Shown here piece after piece: positions 33,248-39,559 of a DNA stretch of 39,559 nt. Every line of letters begins with the position of its first letter. Position 1 is the first letter of the stretch. Both the position numbers and the translations under genes were made by a program. The stretch is taken from the NCBI GenBank assembly GCA_002708765.1, contig PAPD01000037.1, positions 1-39,559 on the forward strand, given 5' to 3'. The notes below the pieces were generated by a model. That model was not told where the DNA came from. It was given only the letters and a program-made list of their open reading frames with translations, and did not search any database. Source of the stretch: Gammaproteobacteria bacterium (lineage in GTDB: Bacteria > Pseudomonadota > Gammaproteobacteria > Pseudomonadales > Azotimanducaceae).

Positions 33248-33523
33248 ATGCCCGAGTTCCTGATAATTTTTTTTTCTATACTGGTCGTCATAGGCCCAAT
33301 ATCTATAGTCCTTTGGGTAGTGGGCAGATGCAAGTCGTGCGGGTCTCTGAAAAGAATTTTCGTCTGGGACAAAGTCGTTGACTATGAAACCAAGGAAGCT
33401 TTCAAGGTTTGTCGTCGATGCGGAGATAAGGTCCTTGCGGGCGCCGTAGTAGATGCTAGTGGCACGGTAGTCTGGTTCGGCAGCGATGGCAGCGATGGCG
33501 GCGGTGGCGACGGAGGAGGCTAG
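33248..33523 (+). CDS. Small membrane-anchored zinc-ribbon protein with Gly/Asp tail
   Basis: I do not recognise this 91-residue protein. Residues 4-26 form one transmembrane segment. A putative zinc ribbon follows (CKSC at 28-31 and CRRC at 55-58, 23 residues between). The protein ends in a low-complexity tail of Gly, Asp and Ser (GSDGSDGGGGDGGG). The near-perfect AAGGAGG seven bases before ATG 33248 and conserved-looking cysteine spacing argue that it is real. The tail is encoded by short tandem GGCAGCGAT-like units. The ribbon is probably cytoplasmic if the few N-terminal residues are outside, but topology is uncertain. It is convergent with the methyltransferase. Confidence 0.7.
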   Translation: MPEFLIIFFSILVVIGPISIVLWVVGRCKSCGSLKRIFVWDKVVDYETKEAFKVCRRCGDKVLAGAVVDASGTVVWFGSDGSDGGGGDGGG

Positions 33524-33547
33524 ACCCTGCTGAATGCAAGGAGCTGA

Positions 33548-34378
33548 TTAAGCGCTCGCGGTAACCAGCCAGGCCGCAGCTGAAAGATGAAGCCCATCCT
33601 TTCCCATTTTCATGCCCAGCGTTCTTTTAAGTGACTCTGTAGCCTCTTGCACGATTTCCTCTTCCATCGTGCCCACAAGGCCAGCTAATGGACCTACATT
33701 CATATTGAAAGACATTATTTCTTCAAGTGATTTTCCGAGGTCAAATTTGGTTTCCAGGGCTTCTATCGCGATATCAGAATAATTGGCGGACTCTAGTATT
33801 TCCTTGATGTAATCTCCATCTGCAAACGCGAATCCTCCAGGAGCCTTAGGGTCCGGTGGCTCGATGTCTTTGGGCTGGAAGGCCTGCAATGCCTCTGCTG
33901 AAACGTAGATCCATTCGTTTTTTGTTATTGCCTGCCAGCACAAAAATGTGAGCTTTCCTTTCTGATCAAGGGATTTGTGCAGGTTGGTAAACGCCTCGAC
34001 AGGGTCGGAGAAAAACATGACACCGAATCGGGAGAAAATTTTGGTAAATCTTTCGTCAAAAGATGCCTGAGAAGCGTCGACCGTTTGAAATGCGATGTTT
34101 GGAATACCCTCAGACTCTTTCTTTGCCCTGGAAATCATTTTGTCTGAAATATCAACACCCTTAACTTCTGCTCCTGAAATTGCTAATTGGATACTCGTTG
34201 ATCCGGCGCCACAGCCCACATCGAGGATTTTATCGTTGGAATTTGGGTTTGCCTTTTTTATCGCCGTATCTGAGAAAGGTGTGACGATTCTGTCTATATA
34301 CTCTTGAGATTTTAGAAATCCTTCTCCGAGACTTCCATCCCACATCTCTTTTTGTTCATGATTTTTAGAGTGAGGCAT
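33548..34378 (-). CDS. Class I SAM-dependent methyltransferase
   Basis: This 276-residue Rossmann-fold methyltransferase has motif I ILDVGCGAGSTS (about 51-62), the acidic VKGVDISDKMISRAKKE, the motif II-like IAFQTVDASQASF and FSRFGVMFFSDPVEAF. It resembles the UbiE/Methyltransf_25-like group acting on small molecules; the acceptor is unknown. GGAGAAG lies just before ATG 34378. It stands alone between the zinc-ribbon gene and the divergent MFS transporter gene. It could modify a compound handled by the nearby catabolic genes, but nothing in the sequence proves this. Confidence 0.85.
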   Translation of the reverse strand: MPHSKNHEQKEMWDGSLGEGFLKSQEYIDRIVTPFSDTAIKKANPNSNDKILDVGCGAGSTSIQLAISGAEVKGVDISDKMISRAKKESEGIPNIAFQTVDASQASFDERFTKIFSRFGVMFFSDPVEAFTNLHKSLDQKGKLTFLCWQAITKNEWIYVSAEALQAFQPKDIEPPDPKAPGGFAFADGDYIKEILESANYSDIAIEALETKFDLGKSLEEIMSFNMNVGPLAGLVGTMEEEIVQEATESLKRTLGMKMGKDGLHLSAAAWLVTASA

Positions 34379-34614
34379 TTCTTCTCCATCTGATTGTAGT
34401 AAATAACTAAAATATCCAATTTATAAGAGTAACTATGGTAAATCGTCGGTTAGTTCCTCATCATAGTCTTTCATTAGTCGATCCAAGAGGTCAAGTCTAC
34501 TTGGTTTTGAAGAATGATTTTATAAGATGATGCTGAGCTAAAAGACCCGACACATACTTCCCTGAGGAATAGATTCAAGGGAACAGCTATTCGCGTATTT
34601 TTAACTGTTAATCA

Positions 34615-34638
34615 TCGTCGGAGATAGCTTCCCGACGA
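34615..34638. repeat. Inverted repeat in the MFS transporter leader
   Basis: TCGTCGG (34615-34621) and CCGACGA (34632-34638) form a perfect 7-bp inverted repeat with a 10-base centre, ending 23 bases before the MFS start codon. It may be an operator or an mRNA hairpin near the ribosome binding site. The rest of the 283-base gap (34379-34661) holds no gene and only weak promoter-like sequence (TTGGTT, 16 bases, TAAGAT at 34501-34528). Confidence 0.4.
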
Positions 34639-34661
34639 GTTGCTGTAGCTAAGGCCTGTTG

Positions 34662-36245
34662 ATGGAAAATGACAACGACGAGAGAAATAAACTTGGAGGT
34701 TTTTATTCCCATTATGCGCTGTTTGTTCTTGCCATCGTGTCAATTTTTAATTTCGTGGATCGAAATATATTGGCGATTCTTTCCCAGGATATACAGGCAG
34801 ATCTTGGAATAAGCGATGCTTACATGGGGTTTCTTTATGGAACCGTGTTTGCTCTGTTTTATGCGGTTTTCGGCATTCCTTTGGCAAGATTTGCAGATGT
34901 CTGGGTAAGGCGCAGCATTATTGCGGGCGGACTTTTTTTCTGGAGTCTGATGACCGCTTTGTCCGGGTTTGCTCGCTCATTTGCGATGCTGGCTACTTTT
35001 AGGGTCGGAGTGGGGATCGGTGAAGCAAGCGCCACGCCTGCGGCTTACTCGATGCTTGCTGATTATTACCCACCCAGATTAAGAGCTACAGTTATTGCTA
35101 TTTATTCAGGAGGTGCTTATATAGGCGGCGGAATTGGTCTGTTCCTGGGTGGATTTATTCTGGATACTTGGCAGACTCTATACCCTGAAGTTACCGATGC
35201 TCCATTCAATATGAAGGGTTGGCAGGTGGCTTTTCTGGTAGTCGGAATACCTGGTATTCTGATGGCGGGCTGGGTAAGAAGTCTGCGAGAGCCCAGGCGA
35301 GGTATTAGCGAGGGGCTTCCGGTTGAGGAATACCCTCGACCTTTTTCTCTGTTAAAAACAGAACTCGCGTCTATATTTCCGATAATCAATCTTCTTGCTT
35401 TAAAACGAGATGGTGGATCGATATATATCAACTTGATCGCCGCTCTGGTGATTTTGATGGTCGCGATTACTCTGGTTTTTCTGACAGGGAATGTTCCTCA
35501 GTGGGTGGCTTTGGGGATCGGAGCATATCTCACATTTTGTTGGGCACAATCGTTAAAAGCGCGAGACCCCGTTACCTTCAACATGATTTTCTGTTCAAGA
35601 GCAATGCAATACACTATTTTTGCGTTTCCAACCCTTGCGTTCGTCGGCTATGGGATCGGGTTCTGGACTCCCGCATTAATGCTCCGACTCCATGACACTA
35701 ATCCAGCTGAAGTTGGCATGTATCTCGGATTGGGGGGCGCGGTAGGAGGGCTCCTTGGGGTTACCTTGGGCGGAAGACTTGCGGATTGGGCGAAGACTAG
35801 ACATCCTGCTGGAAGGTTGGTGGTTGGTTACATATCTATATTGGGGACCGTGCCGTTAGTGTTGTGGATGATCTATACGAAAGATTTGAGGACCGCGTTT
35901 ATATTGTGGTTTTTTTCTCATCTGTTCAGTGCGAGTTGGCCGAGCGTGGCCCCTGCTACTGTCACTGACTTGGTTTTGCCTCGAATGAGGGCGGCAGCGA
36001 CTGCTTACTATGTCCTGATCGTTACAATGATAGGTCTGGCATTGGGTCCTTATTGTATGGGTCAGCTGTCAGATTTTTACGCGATTGGTGGAAAAACATC
36101 AGCGGAAGCTTTGCAGGCAGCGATAGCGAGTTCTTTGCTTATCTTTCTTGTTACGATAATTTTGCTTGCTTTGGCATGGCGGCACGTCCCCGAGGCAGAA
36201 GAAACCAGGCTGGAAAGAGCAAGAGCTTTAGGGGAAAAAATATAG
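34662..36245 (+). CDS. Spinster-like MFS transporter
   Basis: This 527-residue inner-membrane major-facilitator protein has about 12 transmembrane segments plus extra hydrophobic stretches in the middle (about residues 260-295). The N-terminal IFNFVDRNILAIL and the inter-helix motif GIPLARFADVWVRRSII are characteristic of the spinster-related bacterial group, often encoded beside genes for degrading steroids, terpenoids or aromatic acids. GEASATPAAYSMLADYYPPRLRATVIAIYSGGAYIGGG is the following conserved block. ATG 34662 is chosen, with AAGG upstream; TTG at 34659 is the alternative. The transported compound is unknown, possibly the substrate of the neighbouring oxygenases. Confidence 0.9.
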   Translation: MENDNDERNKLGGFYSHYALFVLAIVSIFNFVDRNILAILSQDIQADLGISDAYMGFLYGTVFALFYAVFGIPLARFADVWVRRSIIAGGLFFWSLMTALSGFARSFAMLATFRVGVGIGEASATPAAYSMLADYYPPRLRATVIAIYSGGAYIGGGIGLFLGGFILDTWQTLYPEVTDAPFNMKGWQVAFLVVGIPGILMAGWVRSLREPRRGISEGLPVEEYPRPFSLLKTELASIFPIINLLALKRDGGSIYINLIAALVILMVAITLVFLTGNVPQWVALGIGAYLTFCWAQSLKARDPVTFNMIFCSRAMQYTIFAFPTLAFVGYGIGFWTPALMLRLHDTNPAEVGMYLGLGGAVGGLLGVTLGGRLADWAKTRHPAGRLVVGYISILGTVPLVLWMIYTKDLRTAFILWFFSHLFSASWPSVAPATVTDLVLPRMRAAATAYYVLIVTMIGLALGPYCMGQLSDFYAIGGKTSAEALQAAIASSLLIFLVTIILLALAWRHVPEAEETRLERARALGEKI

Positions 36246-36333
36246 GGTGCTCGCTGCTCATTTCTAGGTGAGGCTGCATAGAGCTGTTTACTATGACCTG
36301 TGGGTATATTGTTATGCAGTTTTCCTCATAATG

Positions 36334-36362
36334 TTGATCATATTATACGTTAGGTGTATACC
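36334..36362 (+). promoter_or_regulatory. Candidate promoter of the flavin monooxygenase gene
   Basis: TTGATC (36334-36339) and TATACC (36357-36362) are separated by 17 bases, about 45 bases before the monooxygenase ATG. The MFS gene ends 88 bases further upstream, so the two genes may be transcribed separately. Confidence 0.45.
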
Positions 36363-36406
36363 TTCTTACTTTAAGTATCAGTTACGAGGTTAAGGGTGTT
36401 GATGGT

Positions 36407-38197
36407 ATGAGCAAAAACGAAAATCTGACTGAGACAATTGAAAAAATGAGGGAGAAATACCGGATCGAGCGGGAAAAGCGACTTCGAAGCGATGGCAGTG
36501 ATCAGTACATTGAGGTGGAAGGTAAATTCTCGCACTTTAACCAAGATCCTTATTCTAAAGAGGTTAAAAAAAGAGAAGTCCGAAAAGGAAAAACAGACGT
36601 GGTAATCGTTGGAGGTGGCTTTGGAGGGCTTCTGATGGCAGCTCGGCTTAGTTCGATTGGTTACACAGACACGACTGTTATAGAAGAAGGGGCAGATTTT
36701 GGAGGAACCTGGTACTGGAACAGATATCCGGGAGCTCAGTGTGACATCGAATCCTATGTATACATGCCGCTCCTGGAGGAACTAGGTTATATGCCAAGTG
36801 AGAAATATGCTCATGCAGATGAGATCTTCGAGCACAGTAAAGCTATTGGCGAGCATTATGGGCTTTACGAAAAAGCCTTGTTTCAAACCAAAATGACCGA
36901 TGCAGAATGGGATGAGAACGGAGCTGCCTGGAATGTTGTAACTGATCGAGGAGATAAGGTCGAGGCAAAATTTCTGGTATTAGCGACGGGGAATCTTACT
37001 AAACCGAAATTACCCGGCATTCATGGCATCCAGAAATTTGAAGGACATATGTTTCATACAAGTCGCTGGGATTATGATTATACCGGTACGGATGGCAGCA
37101 AGGATTTGACTGGGTTAGGGAACAAGCGAGTGGCAATAATTGGAAGTGGTGCCACTGCTGTGCAGGTGATTCCTAATCTTGCAAATTGTGCCAAGCATGT
37201 TTATGTGTGCCAGAGAACCCCGTCAACCATAGATATCAGGGGCAATGCTCCTACAGACAAGAACTGGTTCGAAAACATGAAACCTGGCTGGCAAGAATCC
37301 AGGATAGAAAATTTCACTAATGTTACAAACGGTGTTCCGGAGGCAGAAGATCTGGTTGCTGACGCATGGACCGATTTAATGCACAAGATGATAGAGGCCC
37401 ATCGTGAAAAGAAACGAGGTCCTTATCAGGGAATAGACCCTACGAAGTTGGCCCAATACCGAAAAATGGAAGAAATTAGAGCTCGGGTCGATCAAATTGT
37501 AGAAGATGATGCCGCTGCGGAAGCCTTAAAACCCTATTACGACATGTTTTGTAAACGGCCTTGTTTTCATGATGAATATCTTGGGGCATTTAATAATGAC
37601 AACGTCTCTCTGCTAGACACTGACGGCAGAGGAGTTGATGCTATAACCGCGTCTGGAATAGTTGTAAGAGGCCAGGAATATCCGGTTGATTGTATTATTT
37701 TCGCTACGGGGTTTGAGGTCGGTTCATCTATGCAGCGACGAGTCGGGATCGATTTGGTGGGAACAAAAGGAATCAAGCTTAGTGAGAAATGGAGAGAAGG
37801 TCCGAGGACCTTGCACGGTATTCATACCAGAGGATTTCCGAACTGTTTTATTCTGGGGGGTGTTCAATCTACCATAGCGTTTAACGTGCCTCATCATCTG
37901 GACCAACAGGCAAGAACGATAGCAGATATCCTGAATCATGCCAGGAAAGAAAATTTTGTTAAAGTTGAGGTTTCCGAGAAGGCTGAAAAGGACTGGGTTG
38001 AAGATATTATAGGGAGTGGTCAAAAAGTATCTGCTCCTGGTCAGGATCCTTGTACGCCTGGGTATTATAATAATGAGGGACAACCTATGAAAAACGGGCG
38101 GTATCTCAGAGCATACGAGGGAGGACCAACGCGTTATTTCAGAAAACTAAGAGAGTGGCGAAGTTCGGATGATTACAAAGGAATTAGTTTTTCCTAG
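36407..38197 (+). CDS. Baeyer-Villiger-type flavin monooxygenase
   Basis: This 596-residue FAD/NADPH enzyme inserts oxygen next to a ketone (ester or lactone product) or oxidises a heteroatom. Two Rossmann motifs are visible: VIVGGGFGGLLMA (67-79, FAD) and VAIIGSGATAVQVIP (242-256, NADPH). Between them is the fingerprint FEGHMFHTSRWD (211-222), which follows the Baeyer-Villiger pattern FxGxxxHTxxW but has Asp where Pro is commoner. The FGGTWYWNRYPGAQCDIESYVYMP block is also typical. The first 60 residues are a charged helical extension. ATG 36407 is the only usable start. Substrates of this branch include cyclic ketones, steroids and terpenoids; the actual one is unknown. Confidence 0.9.
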   Translation: MSKNENLTETIEKMREKYRIEREKRLRSDGSDQYIEVEGKFSHFNQDPYSKEVKKREVRKGKTDVVIVGGGFGGLLMAARLSSIGYTDTTVIEEGADFGGTWYWNRYPGAQCDIESYVYMPLLEELGYMPSEKYAHADEIFEHSKAIGEHYGLYEKALFQTKMTDAEWDENGAAWNVVTDRGDKVEAKFLVLATGNLTKPKLPGIHGIQKFEGHMFHTSRWDYDYTGTDGSKDLTGLGNKRVAIIGSGATAVQVIPNLANCAKHVYVCQRTPSTIDIRGNAPTDKNWFENMKPGWQESRIENFTNVTNGVPEAEDLVADAWTDLMHKMIEAHREKKRGPYQGIDPTKLAQYRKMEEIRARVDQIVEDDAAAEALKPYYDMFCKRPCFHDEYLGAFNNDNVSLLDTDGRGVDAITASGIVVRGQEYPVDCIIFATGFEVGSSMQRRVGIDLVGTKGIKLSEKWREGPRTLHGIHTRGFPNCFILGGVQSTIAFNVPHHLDQQARTIADILNHARKENFVKVEVSEKAEKDWVEDIIGSGQKVSAPGQDPCTPGYYNNEGQPMKNGRYLRAYEGGPTRYFRKLREWRSSDDYKGISFS

Positions 38198-38212
38198 GAA
38201 AAACCTCTTTTT
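38187..38212. terminator. Weak terminator-like palindrome between convergent genes
   Basis: GTTTTTCCTAGGAAAAAC (38187-38204) is a perfect palindrome that includes the stop codon of the monooxygenase gene. It can fold into a 7-bp stem with loop CTAG, followed by CTCTTTTT. It lies between convergent genes whose stops are about 24 bases apart. The stem is AT-rich, so efficiency is doubtful. Confidence 0.4.
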
Positions 38213-38220
38213 CTTGTTCT

Positions 38221-39087
38221 CTAGAGTATGACGGTTCTTTGTCCATTGATCTGAACTCTTTCATCGCAATGGAGTCTGACTGCGACAGAAAGCGCTGTCG
38301 CTTCAATGTCATGTCCCAGGTAAACCATCTGGTCGGCCGTTGTTTCATGGGTTATCGGTCGAACTTCCTGAACAATGATTGGGCCATCGTCTAGCTCCGG
38401 AGTAACATAGTGGGCGGTTGCCCCTATTACTTTTACTCCTCTTTCGTAAGCTTGATGGTATGGCTTGGCTCCTTTGAACCCCGGAAGGAAAGAATGGTGA
38501 ATATTGATCACTTGTCCTTTTAGGCTGTCACAGAAATTCTGACTTAGGATCTGCATATACCTAGCTAGCACAAGCAAATCGATTTTTTTGTCATCGATTA
38601 GTTCGCGGAATTTTAATTCCTGTTCGGTCTTGCTGCTCGGAGTTACGGGAAAATAGAAGTACGGAATTTCATACGACTCTGCCAGGAACCGACAATCCTC
38701 ATGATTGCTTAATATTCCAACGATTTCGGCTGGAAGGGCACCAGATTTCCACTTGCTTAACAGTGCACTGAGGCAGTGATCGTATCTGGAAACGGCGATT
38801 AAAACCCGAGGTTTTTCAGTTCGAAGTCGGAATCGATATGCCATCTGAAAATTAGCCGCAAGTTCCTTGAACCTCGCATCAAATTCTTCTGCCGTCGAAG
38901 TCATATGCCGGTCATCGAACACACACCGCATGTGAAAAGTTTTACTGACAGGATCGGAATAGTTTGAGATTTCTGTTACGAAGGCCCCGCTTTCGTACAA
39001 GAGCCCTGTAGTTCTTGCTACTACCCCCAATTGATCCGGGCAGGAGAAAGATAAGATATGGTCTTTAATATCGCCTTGATCTTCCAT
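38221..39087 (-). CDS. purU: Formyltetrahydrofolate deformylase
   Basis: This enzyme hydrolyses 10-formyltetrahydrofolate to formate and tetrahydrofolate, balancing one-carbon pools and feeding PurT. It has 288 residues: an N-terminal ACT domain (HILSFSCPDQLGVVARTTGLLYESG) and a formyl transferase-like hydrolase domain with INIHHSFLPGFKGAKPYHQAYERGVKVIGATAHYVTPELDDGPI, which carries the Asn-His-Asp catalytic set. The ATG lies only 25 bases downstream of the 3' end of tmRNA on the same strand. No terminator or clear Shine-Dalgarno is seen in that gap, so it may be transcribed with the tmRNA. Confidence 0.95.
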   Translation of the reverse strand: MEDQGDIKDHILSFSCPDQLGVVARTTGLLYESGAFVTEISNYSDPVSKTFHMRCVFDDRHMTSTAEEFDARFKELAANFQMAYRFRLRTEKPRVLIAVSRYDHCLSALLSKWKSGALPAEIVGILSNHEDCRFLAESYEIPYFYFPVTPSSKTEQELKFRELIDDKKIDLLVLARYMQILSQNFCDSLKGQVINIHHSFLPGFKGAKPYHQAYERGVKVIGATAHYVTPELDDGPIIVQEVRPITHETTADQMVYLGHDIEATALSVAVRLHCDERVQINGQRTVIL

Positions 39088-39112
39088 ATTTTGATTTCTC
39101 GAGTTGCTTATT

Positions 39113-39478
39113 TGGTGGAGGCGGCGGGAATTGAACCCGCGTCCGTCAGTCCTCTGCCGTCAGCTCTACATGCTTAGAATGTCTATTTTTTAACTTTTTG
39201 CTAGCCCGACAATCAGGGATCAAAAAGCGAGCTTGCTTCATATCGAACTGACTCGACCACAAGCGGGGTCTAACAGTCGTCCCATGAGTCGTGCACCCGG
39301 TTTGAATACATGGGCACATTCGCCCCGGGTTAAGCTATCTTAAACTAGGTTTAAGCAGCTAGCGCGTAGTTATCGTCGTTGGCAACTATAAAAGTTACAG
39401 TGATTGATTAACGAGAGTCACTACCCTCTCGACATGCACTTCAGGTTTTGCAACCAGCGTCGAAGCCAGGTCGCCCCC
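39113..39478 (-). ncRNA. ssrA: Transfer-messenger RNA (tmRNA)
   Basis: This is the complete one-piece tmRNA (366 nt including CCA), which rescues stalled ribosomes with SmpB. The 5' end GGGGGCGACCTGGCTTCGAC (from 39478) pairs with the 3' end GCCGCCTCC-A-CCA (to 39113) as a 7-bp acceptor stem. The stem has the G3:U70 pair required for alanyl-tRNA synthetase, and the T arm GGGTTCAATTCCC follows. The tag reading frame is at 39351-39383 (minus) and encodes ANDDNYALAA followed by TAA, the resume codon being GCC. The tag matches that of Pseudomonas aeruginosa from memory. Confidence 0.97.
39351..39383 (-). other. tmRNA proteolysis tag reading frame
   Basis: The internal frame of ssrA reads GCC AAC GAC GAT AAC TAC GCG CTA GCT GCT TAA on the minus strand, encoding ANDDNYALAA. 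The ALAA end is the ClpXP/ClpAP recognition signal, and the AND start follows the SspB-binding pattern. Confidence 0.95.
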
Positions 39479-39486
39479 AGTATTCA

Positions 39487-39492
39487 AGTATA
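39487..39492 (-). promoter_or_regulatory. Candidate -10 element of ssrA
   Basis: TATACT on the minus strand lies eight bases before the mature tmRNA 5' end, so the primary transcript would begin at or slightly before that end. The upstream AT-rich stretch lacks a good -35 match. Confidence 0.45.
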
Positions 39493-39559
39493 AACAGGTT
39501 TTGATTTTAAAGAAATTAGGGAAATCAAAGTTAGACGATCTATCTTGTTTCTTTAAGCA

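Noticed and set aside
33479-33521. Short tandem GGCAGCGAT/GGCGGTGGC units, considered as a CRISPR-like or satellite repeat
   Set aside because: Only a few degenerate nine-base units, in frame and coding the Gly/Asp tail of the small zinc-ribbon protein; no spacers.

Overview
The window comes from a gammaproteobacterium, most likely a marine or aquatic one of moderate AT-richness. The evidence is gene order (rnr-rlmB-rpsF-rpsR-membrane protein-rplI-dnaB-alr-radA, nrdR-ribD-ribH-nusB-thiL-pgpA-ribA, xseB-dxs) together with a tmRNA whose tag reads ANDDNYALAA, the tag I recall for Pseudomonas aeruginosa. I could not assign a genus. TTG start codons are frequent in the housekeeping half.

Region 1 (1-15.4 kb) is compact core genome. 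It opens with the 5' part of a tRNA-Leu(CAG) on the minus strand, divergent from rnr. Next come the rRNA methyltransferase rlmB; the ribosomal-protein block rpsF-rpsR-(DUF2232-like membrane protein)-rplI behind a clear sigma70 promoter and a folded leader; dnaB, alr and radA; ettA on the opposite strand; and the overlapping nrdR-ribD-ribH-nusB-thiL-pgpA operon followed by ribA. The riboflavin part lacks riboflavin synthase (ribE) and DHBP synthase (ribB/ribBA), which usually sit between ribD and ribH in relatives.

Region 2 (15.4-23.2 kb) mixes core and accessory genes, mostly on the minus strand: xseB-dxs without the usual ispA between them, a 996-residue cytoplasmic GH2 beta-galactosidase, a CoA-type Nudix hydrolase, and a kdgK-like sugar kinase translationally coupled to hemH.

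Region 3 (23.2-38.2 kb) is an accessory catabolic and uptake stretch: class II aldolase; carotenoid/lignostilbene-type oxygenase with an inverted repeat in its leader; NADP-dependent MDR reductase; TonB-dependent receptor with a strong terminator; nitroreductase; saccharopine-dehydrogenase-like protein; acyl-CoA dehydrogenase; LysE exporter; a small membrane zinc-ribbon protein with a Gly/Asp tail; methyltransferase; spinster-like MFS transporter; and a Baeyer-Villiger-type flavin monooxygenase. By inference these genes import, cleave and oxidise a hydrophobic polyene, stilbenoid or terpenoid-like compound. The substrate is not shown by the sequence.

Region 4 (38.2-39.6 kb) holds purU and, 25 bases upstream of it on the same strand, the complete tmRNA gene ssrA. 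I saw no insertion sequence, prophage or CRISPR array, and no gene-free stretch longer than 300 bases.
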